DNA from: Desulfotignum sp.
GTDB lineage: Bacteria; Desulfobacterota; Desulfobacteria; Desulfobacterales; Desulfobacteraceae
NCBI GenBank assembly: GCA_021737695.1
Contig: JAIPDL010000024.1
Location: forward strand, 1 to 48,255
DNA: 48,255 nt
Direction of reading: 5' to 3'
Shown: positions 1 to 6,909 of the stretch, piece after piece
Layout of the letters: each line of letters starts with the position of its first letter
Position numbering within the stretch: the stretch's first letter is position 1
Notes under the pieces: model-generated
The model's input: the letters and a program-made list of their open reading frames with translations, nothing else
Database searches by the model: none
Told to the model about the DNA's origin: nothing
Translations under genes and position numbers: made by a program

Positions 1-285
1 ATCCTCATGGACACCAAACAGCCGGAACAATGGGCATCGGCCCGGAAAGCCATCACGGAAATTTATGAATTTGTACGGTCCGTCAACGGCACAACCTCTG
101 CAGAACACGGCATCGGCCTGTCCAAAGCCGCGTCATTTAAAGTGGAAAAAGCGGATTCCCTGCGCCTGCTTCAAACCATTAAACAGGCCCTGGATCCCAA
201 CAACATCCTGAACCCGGGTAAACTGATGCAGGCCCCTGACGACTGGGTCACTGCCACCGGATTGAGATATGCTGTGAACAACTGA
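1..285 (+). CDS. FAD-linked 2-hydroxyacid oxidase / D-lactate dehydrogenase (GlcD-type), C-terminal fragment
   Basis: This is the last 95 codons of a gene that begins before the window. The visible part matches the C-terminal cap domain end of the GlcD/D-lactate dehydrogenase flavoprotein family: the SAEHGIGLSK segment, whose histidine lies near the flavin in this family, and the closing DPNNILNPGKL motif. These enzymes oxidise D-lactate or glycolate to the 2-oxo acid and pass electrons to an Fe-S partner. The next gene begins 17 bp after the stop and encodes such a partner, and a LarA-type racemase follows, so D-lactate is the likely substrate. Family assignment is secure; substrate is inferred from context. 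Confidence 0.88.
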   Translation: MLMDTKQPEQWASARKAITEIYEFVRSVNGTTSAEHGIGLSKAASFKVEKADSLRLLQTIKQALDPNNILNPGKLMQAPDDWVTATGLRYAVNN

Positions 286-302
286 AAATAAGGGACTGCC
301 CT

Positions 303-1256
303 ATGGAAACAAAACACCCCACCCGGTTCAATCATCTGAAAAAATGGGAATCCACCCTGGCGGCCTGCATTCGATGCGGCTATTGTTTTGAACATTGTCC
401 GTTGTTTAAATACACGGGATGGGAGTCGGATGCCCCCCGGGCCAAAATCATCACGGCCTTCGGGCTTTTGTCGGGGGAGCTTGAGCCGTCGGAAACCGCG
501 GCAGACAAACTGTTCAACTGTTTTTACTGCAAACGGTGCGAGGCGGCCTGTTCATCCGGTGTGACCCTCACGGACATCTTCACGGATGCCAGAAAAGATT
601 TGGTGGAAATGGGATATACCGGACCCGGCACCACAGCGGTCACCGACCTGACCTGTGCCCAGTGCCTGCTGTGCGTGAGCGCCTGCCCCCATGAAGCCCG
701 GTTTCACGGGGAAAACGGCATTGAAACCGACCTGGTGAAATGCCAGAGCTGTGGCACGTGTGTGTCCATCTGCCCGGCCAACGCCGTGAACATTTTGCAC
801 ACCTTCGGCACGGGAAAAGAGAATCTCACCCAGGCATCGGCCCGGTTTCTGGATACCCACGCGTCAGCCAAGGCCATCGTGTTTGCCTGCAACTGGTCTT
901 ATTACCCGGATCTCCAGGCGTCCCGGCTGCCGGAATCGGAAACCCATGACAAGGATTATGAGATCTATGTCAACATGTGTGCCGGCCGGCTGGAACCGGA
1001 AACGCTGATGGCTCCGTTTCTCAACCATGCCTGGGGCGTGCTGGTGGCCTGCTGCCCGGAAGATGACTGCCAGCACAAAAACGGCGGCAAACGCTCAAAA
1101 CAGCAGATGAAACGGATTCAATCCATCCTGGAAAACCTGGACATCGACCCGGAACGGATCCAGGTGGTAGAAATTCCCGACGGGGACAAGACCCTGTTCC
1201 AGGCGGAAATCGATACGTTCATCGACCATCTTAACACCCTGGGCCCGGTGAAATAA
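303..1256 (+). CDS. Four-cluster Fe-S protein fused to an FlpD/MvhD-type domain (electron partner of the lactate oxidase)
   Basis: The 317-residue protein has two parts. The first carries four complete Cx2Cx2Cx3C sets: C22/25/28/32 and C73/76/79/83 (HdrC/GlcF-like), then C118/121/124/128 and C147/150/153/157 (ferredoxin-like), enough for four [4Fe-4S] clusters. The second (about residues 188-312) resembles the FlpD/MvhD domain that docks electron donors onto heterodisulfide reductase HdrA, with cysteines in its CAGR and CCPEDDCQ segments. No signal peptide or membrane helix is visible, so it should be cytoplasmic. It probably accepts electrons from the flavoprotein encoded just upstream and hands them to an Hdr-like complex rather than directly to quinone. 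The partner is inferred; the domain order is seen. Confidence 0.82.
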   Translation: METKHPTRFNHLKKWESTLAACIRCGYCFEHCPLFKYTGWESDAPRAKIITAFGLLSGELEPSETAADKLFNCFYCKRCEAACSSGVTLTDIFTDARKDLVEMGYTGPGTTAVTDLTCAQCLLCVSACPHEARFHGENGIETDLVKCQSCGTCVSICPANAVNILHTFGTGKENLTQASARFLDTHASAKAIVFACNWSYYPDLQASRLPESETHDKDYEIYVNMCAGRLEPETLMAPFLNHAWGVLVACCPEDDCQHKNGGKRSKQQMKRIQSILENLDIDPERIQVVEIPDGDKTLFQAEIDTFIDHLNTLGPVK

Positions 1257-1320
1257 TCCGGAGCCCTGCATTTGCGAACCCGATACCTGAAATAACGACC
1301 ATAAGGAAAGCCTGACCCCC

Positions 1321-2565
1321 ATGAAAATAACTGTTCCCTACGGCAAAGAAGACACCCTCACCGCCACGCTGGATGATGGGGTGCCGGTCCGGTTCCTGGA
1401 AGCCAACGACGTGATCCTGCCCGATCAGGACCGGGTCATTGCCGATGCCGTTGCCCGGCCCATCCACAGCACCCCGTTTGAGGCATTTATCAAAGACGCG
1501 GGCAAGGTCCTGGTCATTGTCAATGACGCCACAAGGCCCACGCCCACGTCAAAAGTGCTGGATGTGATTTTTGACCCTTTGTCACGCACCAATTATCATT
1601 TCATCATTGCCACAGGGGTTCACCGGGGTCCCACTGAAGACGAATTCATCCAGATTTTCGGTGACTATTACGCAAAAATCAAAGACCGGATCATTGTGCA
1701 TGATGCCACCAACGAACAAGACATGGTCTTTTTGGGCGATTCCTCCAACGGCACCCCCATGTATGTGAACAAGGCCGGGGTGGAAGCGGACAAAATCATC
1801 ATCATTTCATCCGTGGAGCCCCATTATTTTGCCGGGTACACGGGCGGCAGAAAATCGTTTCTCCCGGGCATTGCCGGATATCAGACCATCGAGCAGAACC
1901 ACAAGCTGGCCCTGGCGCCCGAGGCCAAAGCCCTGGCCCTGGCCGGCAATCCCGTGCACGAGGACATGATGGATGCCATCAAGACCGTGAAACAGGACAT
2001 CTTTTCCATCATGATGGTGCTGGACAAGCATCACCAGGTGTATGCCGCATGCGCCGGCCATATCCATGACTCGTTTCATGCGGCCATTGACCGGGCCAAC
2101 GAGGTGTTTGCCGCGCCCATGGGAAAAAAGGCCGACATTGTGGTGTCTGTGGTGAAATTTCCCCAGGACATCGATCTGTACCAGGCCCAGAAAGGCATTG
2201 ACAATGCCAAGCTGGCCCTTAAAAAAGACGGGATCCTGATCCTGGTGGCCAAATGCCGTTGCGGCATCGGCGGCAAGGCGTTCGCCGATCTCCTGGGCGC
2301 CTGCGACACGCCCGAAGCGGCGTTGGAAAAAATCGAGACAGGCTATGTCTTAGGGTATCACAAGGCCGCTAAAATGGCAGAAATCGGGCTGTGGGCTCAG
2401 ATGTGGGCAGTCACGGATGTGCCGCCGGATCAGATCACCCCGTTGTTCATCACCCCTTTTTCCGATCTTCAAACCGCGCTGGACCAGGCCCTGGCCCAAA
2501 AAGGCCAAAAAGCCGCCGTCCTGTTTCTCATGGACGGCGGCCTGACTGTTCCCATGATGCATTAA
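1321..2565 (+). CDS. larA: LarA-family nickel-dependent 2-hydroxyacid (lactate) racemase
   Basis: This 414-residue protein is the length expected for LarA (DUF2088 plus C-terminal domain). LarA interconverts L- and D-lactate using a covalently bound nickel-pincer nucleotide. The known active-site residues are all present with family spacing: H101 in GVHRGPTEDE, H168 in EPHYFAGY, K178 in GGRKSFLPG (the lysine that anchors the cofactor) and H194 in the EQNHKLAL segment. It follows the Fe-S subunit by 64 bp on the same strand, so the three genes look like one unit letting a D-specific oxidase consume both lactate isomers. LarA homologues can act on other 2-hydroxy acids, so lactate is likely but not proven. 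No larB, larC or larE cofactor genes lie in the window. Confidence 0.88.
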   Translation: MKITVPYGKEDTLTATLDDGVPVRFLEANDVILPDQDRVIADAVARPIHSTPFEAFIKDAGKVLVIVNDATRPTPTSKVLDVIFDPLSRTNYHFIIATGVHRGPTEDEFIQIFGDYYAKIKDRIIVHDATNEQDMVFLGDSSNGTPMYVNKAGVEADKIIIISSVEPHYFAGYTGGRKSFLPGIAGYQTIEQNHKLALAPEAKALALAGNPVHEDMMDAIKTVKQDIFSIMMVLDKHHQVYAACAGHIHDSFHAAIDRANEVFAAPMGKKADIVVSVVKFPQDIDLYQAQKGIDNAKLALKKDGILILVAKCRCGIGGKAFADLLGACDTPEAALEKIETGYVLGYHKAAKMAEIGLWAQMWAVTDVPPDQITPLFITPFSDLQTALDQALAQKGQKAAVLFLMDGGLTVPMMH

Positions 2566-2588
2566 TCATTGCAAGAAACGGCGTTGTT

Positions 2589-3743
2589 TCACAGCTTGCG
2601 TTTGTCTTTGAGAATATTGTTGGAAATCACGATGCGCTGAATCTCGGAGGTGCCTTCATAAATAGTGAACACCCGGGCATCCCGGTACAGGCGCTCCACC
2701 ACATAGTCTTTGGTGAATCCATAGCCGCCGTGCATCTGAATGGCCCGGGCCGTGACCTCGTTGACCATCTCCGAGGCAAACAGCTTGGCCATGGAGGCTT
2801 CTTTGGTATAGGGTTCTTTTCGATCCTTCATGGACGCGGCAGACAACATCAGCTGCCGGGCCGCCTCGATCTGAGTCGCCATGTCCGCAATCTGAAACCG
2901 GATGGCCTGGTGCTTGGTGACGGGCACGCCAAACTGCCGGCGCTGGGATGTATAGGCCACGGCTGCATCAAATGCGGCCTGGGCCACGCCGATGGACTGG
3001 GCGGCAATCCCGATACGTCCGCTGTCCAGACCGGACATGGCGATTTTGAATCCATCCCCTTTTTTCCCGAGCATCCAGGATGCGGGCACCCGGCAGTCCT
3101 CAAAAATCAGATCCGTGGTATCTGAGGCACGCAGCCCCATCTTATCTTCTTCATGACCAACAATCAGGCCCTTGGTATCCTTGGGAATGATAAAACACGA
3201 GATCCCCTTATGACCGGCATCCGGATCGGTTTTCGCCGTCACCAGCACCACCTTGGCATGCTTGCCGGAAGTGATGAACCGCTTGGTGCCGTTGATGATG
3301 TAATCGTCATTGTCTTTGACGGCCACCGTGGCCTGGGACACGGGATCAGACCCTGCATCCGGCTCGGTGAGCCCGAATGCGCCGATCATTTTTCCGGAAG
3401 CCAGTGGCGTGAGAAACTGCTGTTTCTGGGCCGTTGTCCCGAAATTATTAAGGCTTTCACACACAATGGAATTCTGCACCGACATCACCACGGAGGTGGA
3501 TGCACAGGAATAGGCGATTTCAGACAATGCCAGCACATAGGACACAGTATCGGCGGATTCCCCGCCATATGCTTCAGGCACCATCATGCCCATGAGTCCG
3601 AGCTCTCCCATCTGCTTGAAATTCCCGGCCGGAAATTCCTTGGTCCGGTCCCGTTCCGCCGCCGTGGGGGCAATCACTTTTCTGGAAAACTCCCGAACCA
3701 TGTTCCGGATCATTTTTTGTTCATCAGTCAATTTAAACAGCAT
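2589..3743 (-). CDS. Short-chain acyl-CoA dehydrogenase (butyryl-CoA dehydrogenase-like)
   Basis: The 384-residue protein has the complete acyl-CoA dehydrogenase fold: FGLTEPDAGSDP (flavin contacts), the RRQFGVPVTKHQAIRF segment and the C-terminal YEGTSEIQR motif, whose E363 is the usual catalytic base of short- and medium-chain enzymes. It introduces a trans-2 double bond into acyl-CoA, passing electrons to ETF. The start has a strong GGAGGT ribosome site 8 nt upstream. It is the last gene of a three-gene operon behind ilvE and an XRE-cupin regulator. This fits oxidation of an acyl-CoA derived from a branched-chain amino acid, or of butyryl-CoA made by IcmF. The exact substrate cannot be read from the sequence. 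It is convergent with larA. Confidence 0.9.
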   Translation of the reverse strand: MLFKLTDEQKMIRNMVREFSRKVIAPTAAERDRTKEFPAGNFKQMGELGLMGMMVPEAYGGESADTVSYVLALSEIAYSCASTSVVMSVQNSIVCESLNNFGTTAQKQQFLTPLASGKMIGAFGLTEPDAGSDPVSQATVAVKDNDDYIINGTKRFITSGKHAKVVLVTAKTDPDAGHKGISCFIIPKDTKGLIVGHEEDKMGLRASDTTDLIFEDCRVPASWMLGKKGDGFKIAMSGLDSGRIGIAAQSIGVAQAAFDAAVAYTSQRRQFGVPVTKHQAIRFQIADMATQIEAARQLMLSAASMKDRKEPYTKEASMAKLFASEMVNEVTARAIQMHGGYGFTKDYVVERLYRDARVFTIYEGTSEIQRIVISNNILKDKRKL

Positions 3744-3761
3744 GGTCTGCCACCTCCATTG

Positions 3762-4307
3762 TCAGGGAACGTAAACCACCACAATCAGAACGGCATCCTC
3801 TTGAGAAGGGTTGCGCAAATCATGTTTGATCCCGGAATTAAAATGCAAAGAATCGCCGGCGGCAAGTTCATTGATATGTTCGCCCACCTGCACCTCCACC
3901 TGCCCTTCCAGCACATGGACAAATTCTTCCCCCTGGTGCTGGAACCCGACGCCTTCATGCCGGGTGCCGGCTTCCACCACAATGCGAAACGCTTTTAAAT
4001 GCTTGTTTTTTGCATCAGGTGTCAACGGGGTGTATGCATATTGATCCGTGCGTTTGGTATAGGCCTGGGCCCGTTTTTCCTGGTCTGCTTCCGGATCTTT
4101 GAGCAGAAAATCGGAATCCAGCTGCAAGACCCTGGAAATCTGAAGCAGGGTCCCCACGGACGGCCGTTTTTCACCATTTTCAATCTGTTTGATCACTTGT
4201 TTTGCCAGGCCGGTCTCATTGGCTATGGTATCCAGCGTGACTTTTCTGTCCAGCCGGGCCCGCCGGATTCGCTTTCCGATGGGAACAAATTTGTCTGTTT
4301 TGGCCAT
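3762..4307 (-). CDS. XRE-family transcriptional regulator with C-terminal cupin sensor domain
   Basis: The protein of 181 residues has an N-terminal helix-turn-helix (about residues 8-65, including TLDTIANETGLAKQVIKQIE) and a C-terminal cupin barrel (about 105-180, with the HQGEEFVHVLEG and AGDSLHFNSGIKHDLRN segments). This is the PuuR-like architecture, in which the cupin senses a small metabolite and the HTH binds DNA. The start at 4307 is chosen because AGGAGGG lies just upstream; a longer reading from 4334 has none. It sits between ilvE (50 bp upstream) and the acyl-CoA dehydrogenase (18 bp downstream), so it probably regulates this operon. A second protein of the same architecture lies at 34929. 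Confidence 0.85.
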   Translation of the reverse strand: MAKTDKFVPIGKRIRRARLDRKVTLDTIANETGLAKQVIKQIENGEKRPSVGTLLQISRVLQLDSDFLLKDPEADQEKRAQAYTKRTDQYAYTPLTPDAKNKHLKAFRIVVEAGTRHEGVGFQHQGEEFVHVLEGQVEVQVGEHINELAAGDSLHFNSGIKHDLRNPSQEDAVLIVVVYVP

Positions 4308-4357
4308 ACTCCCTCCTGCCCGTGGATGGTTCAATCTTGAAAATCCAGGGATTACGT

Positions 4358-5422
4358 CTAAACCACCGGTTCGATCCAGTTTTCCGTGTCTTTTGCCTTT
4401 CCATACTGGATGGATGTCAATGCCTCGTAAAATTTCATGGCAACAGGTCCCGGGTTGCCGTCACCGATGTGAAGCACCCGGTCTCCATAACAGATTTCAC
4501 CCACGGGCGAAATCACAGCCGCCGTGCCGGAGCCGAACACTTCTTTCAGACGGCCCGAAGCATGGGCATCCAGCACATCGTCCATGCTGATTTTCCGTTC
4601 CGACACGGGCATACCCCATTTTTTCGCCAGGTCGATGACTGAAAACCGGGTGATCCCGGGCAGAATACTGCCCGTGAGATTGGGGGTCACCAGTTCATCA
4701 TCCATCACAAAAAAGATGTTCATGGCCCCCACTTCCTCCACATATTTTCTTTCCAGGGCATCCAGCCACAACACCTGGGCATACCCCTGTGTTTTGGCAA
4801 TTTCTCCGGCATTGAGGCTGGCCGCATAATTGCCAGCGGTCTTGAATTCCCCTACCCCGCCGGGAACGGCCCTGACATGATCTTTGGACACCCATATTTT
4901 GACCGGGGCCAGCCCGCCGGCGTAATACGCGCCCACGGAACATAAAATAATAAAAAATTGGAACGTGAACGAGGATCTCACGCCCAGAAACGGATCCGTG
5001 GCAATGATAAACGGCCGGATGTACAGGGAGGTGCCCAATGTTTCCGGGATCCAGTCTTTTTCCAGCTTCAGCAGCTGTTTCAACGCATCCATGACAAAGT
5101 CGATATCCACTTCCGGGATACACAGCCCCCGGGCCGACCGGTTCAGACGGTCAAAATTGTCCCTGGCCCGGAACAGCTGGATTTTCTTTTCCGGGGTCTT
5201 GTAGGCTTTAAGTCCTTCGAAAATGGCCTGACCATAGTGAAACACCATGGCCGCCGGGGACAAAGTGACCGGGGCAAACGGCTCGATGCGCGGGTCATGC
5301 CACCCTTTGTCCGTTGAATAATCCATCACAAACATATGATCCGTGAACGCCGTACCGAATCCCAGGTCTTCATCCTTTGGCCGGGTGCCGGCCTTACCGA
5401 CCCGGGTGACTGCAATTTCCAT
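4358..5422 (-). CDS. ilvE: Branched-chain amino acid aminotransferase
   Basis: This 354-residue class IV PLP enzyme carries the BCAT hallmarks: FEGLKAYKTP near residue 68, the PLP lysine K194 in GEFKTAGNYAAS, the VEEVGAMNIFFV segment and FGSGTAAVISPVG near the C-terminus. It interconverts valine, leucine and isoleucine with their 2-oxo acids using glutamate/2-oxoglutarate. The start at 5422 is preceded by AGAAGGAGGA; a longer reading from 5461 would run through the promoter region. It heads an operon with a regulator and an acyl-CoA dehydrogenase, and the window is rich in branched-chain acyl-CoA genes. A catabolic role is therefore plausible alongside the usual biosynthetic one. Confidence 0.92.
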   Translation of the reverse strand: MEIAVTRVGKAGTRPKDEDLGFGTAFTDHMFVMDYSTDKGWHDPRIEPFAPVTLSPAAMVFHYGQAIFEGLKAYKTPEKKIQLFRARDNFDRLNRSARGLCIPEVDIDFVMDALKQLLKLEKDWIPETLGTSLYIRPFIIATDPFLGVRSSFTFQFFIILCSVGAYYAGGLAPVKIWVSKDHVRAVPGGVGEFKTAGNYAASLNAGEIAKTQGYAQVLWLDALERKYVEEVGAMNIFFVMDDELVTPNLTGSILPGITRFSVIDLAKKWGMPVSERKISMDDVLDAHASGRLKEVFGSGTAAVISPVGEICYGDRVLHIGDGNPGPVAMKFYEALTSIQYGKAKDTENWIEPVV

Positions 5423-5480
5423 ATTCCTCCTTCTGACACCCCCAAATATGGGTGCAAACAATTAAAAAATAAATATTTTG

Positions 5481-5511
5481 GTATAAGACCGTTTCACAAT
5501 TGCTTTGTCAA
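5481..5511 (-). promoter_or_regulatory. Putative sigma-70 promoter for ilvE
   Basis: Reading the minus strand, TTGACA lies at 5511-5506 and TTATAC/TCTTAT at 5488-5481, a 17-19 nt spacer depending on the -10 chosen, in an AT-rich leader about 60 bp before the ilvE start. On the plus strand the same segment gives TTGTCA followed by TAATAC near 5525-5530, so the divergent receiver gene may use an overlapping promoter. Motif match by eye only. Confidence 0.45.
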
Positions 5512-5587
5512 GCATATTTTTGTCATAATACCCGGTGACACCAATTAGACAAACCCGTGAATCCGACCGTTTTAAAAAAGGACGACC

Positions 5588-6061
5588 ATGATCAACGAGC
5601 TTGAGATACTTGAAAACAAACAGGTTTTGGTGGTGGATGATGAACCCGATATCCTGGAAACCATCAAAGAGCTGCTCCACATGTGCCGGGTGGATACGGC
5701 GAAGACGTATGATGCGGCCGCAGCCAGACTGACCGCCACGGCCTATGATGCGGCCATCCTGGATATCATGGGGGTGGATGGCTTCCGGCTTCTGGACATC
5801 ACCCGCCGTCTGAATCTGCCCACCCTGATGCTCACAGCCCATGCGTTGACCCCTGAAAATCTGAAAACCGCGCTGGAGAAAGGAGCCGATGCCTATATTC
5901 CCAAAGAAAAAATGGTGGATATCGGCGTGTTTCTGGCGGATGTGCTGACCGCCCGGGCACAGGGGCGCCAGGCCCATACCGGGTGGTTCACTTTTGTCCG
6001 GCCCGTATTTGACCGACTGTTCGGACCGGATTGGCTGAAAAAAATCAGGAAAGGGGAATAG
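5588..6061 (+). CDS. Single-domain response regulator (receiver only)
   Basis: The 157-residue protein is a CheY-like receiver (about residues 10-125) with acidic pair D17/D18 in VLVVDDEPDILETI, phospho-acceptor D59 in AILDIMG, T83 in LMLTAHA and K106 in AYIPK. A short tail of aromatic and basic residues follows but no DNA-binding or enzymatic output domain. A phosphorelay or protein-interaction role is likely. It is a close paralogue of the C-terminal half of the Usp-receiver fusion at 17882: they share the distinctive LMLTAHALTPENLK stretch and a similar C-terminal tail. Its 3' end overlaps the convergent histidine kinase gene by 17 bp, suggesting a cognate pair. Confidence 0.88.
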   Translation: MINELEILENKQVLVVDDEPDILETIKELLHMCRVDTAKTYDAAAARLTATAYDAAILDIMGVDGFRLLDITRRLNLPTLMLTAHALTPENLKTALEKGADAYIPKEKMVDIGVFLADVLTARAQGRQAHTGWFTFVRPVFDRLFGPDWLKKIRKGE

Positions 6062-6797
6062 ACACCCTGAATTCCGCCCCACGACCGGCATCGGAGGTCA
6101 GCACCATCTGCCCGCCCATGTCCTTGAGCAGGACCATGACCCCGGCCAGGCCAAGACCATGGCTTTCGATGGCGTCTTCAATGGACCCGCCTGTGGTGAA
6201 ATACGTATCAAAAATCCGCTGATGGTCGGCATGGGGAATCCCCCGGCCATCGTCTTTCACCCACAAGGTCAGGCAACCGTCCGCGATCACCCCCCGGATA
6301 TCCACCCGTGCGGTGCGATGCTTGAACGCATTGGTCACCAGGTTCCGCAGGATCTGCCGGACTTTGGCTGCATCCAGACACACCCGGGCCTTCCAGGTGT
6401 CTTTCTGAAAATCCAGGGTCACCCCGGCATCGGCAATCACCTGCTGCAGCTGCGCATACGAACCCGCCTTTCTGACGGCATCCGCCACATTGGGGTCGGC
6501 CAGATCAAACACTTCCACCAGAACACCGGCCACCAGTGCTGCCACGGAAAACTGAGAACAGACAATAACCCCTTCCCTGGACCGTCCGAGCTCCAGCACG
6601 TCGTTCACCAGCCGCTGGGTGGCCAGGGTGTTCCGGACAATCCGGTTCAGCACTTTAATCTGCTTTTCCGTCAAAGGCCCATAAGTGTCCTGGCGGTCCA
6701 GCAGAGACCGGGCCCCGGCATTGATCACGGATATGGGCACCTTGAGATCATGAATGAGAATCTCAGTTTTGATGTTGGAGTCAGGTATCTTGTTCAT
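6045..6797 (-). CDS. Soluble histidine kinase without a sensor domain
   Basis: The protein of about 250 residues begins almost directly with the dimerisation/phospho-acceptor helix (H16 in IHDLKVPIS). It then has a complete HATPase_c domain: N-box LRNLVTNAFKH, G1 DDGRGIP, F-box IFDTYFTTG and G2 SHGLGLAG. No PAS, GAF or membrane segment precedes the H-box, so the input must come from a partner protein. The ATG at 6797 is preceded immediately by AAGAGGTG, and a GTG at 6800 is an alternative. It converges on the receiver gene at 5588 and diverges from the PAS-GAF kinase at 6910, which together look like one signalling cluster. Confidence 0.85.
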   Translation of the reverse strand: MNKIPDSNIKTEILIHDLKVPISVINAGARSLLDRQDTYGPLTEKQIKVLNRIVRNTLATQRLVNDVLELGRSREGVIVCSQFSVAALVAGVLVEVFDLADPNVADAVRKAGSYAQLQQVIADAGVTLDFQKDTWKARVCLDAAKVRQILRNLVTNAFKHRTARVDIRGVIADGCLTLWVKDDGRGIPHADHQRIFDTYFTTGGSIEDAIESHGLGLAGVMVLLKDMGGQMVLTSDAGRGAEFRVSIPLS

Positions 6798-6812
6798 CAC
6801 CTCTTAAAATCC

Positions 6813-6840
6813 TTGCAATTTGATTCAATGATTTTATATA
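6813..6840 (+). promoter_or_regulatory. Putative sigma-70 promoter for the PAS-GAF histidine kinase
   Basis: TTGCAA at 6813-6818 and TATATA at 6835-6840 are separated by 16 nt, about 70 bp before the chosen start at 6910. The 112-bp divergent gap to the sensorless kinase at 6797 leaves little room for other elements. Pattern match by eye only. Confidence 0.45.
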
Positions 6841-6909
6841 GTGGCAACATCGCATCACCCGAACGTTATACGAAGATACGTGAATCTTGTAAAGCCTTTT
6901 GGAGTTTTT

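Noticed and set aside
2391..3125. Plus-strand frame of 244 codons across the larA/dehydrogenase junction
   Set aside because: It overlaps the end of larA and runs antisense to a conserved acyl-CoA dehydrogenase; no independent support.
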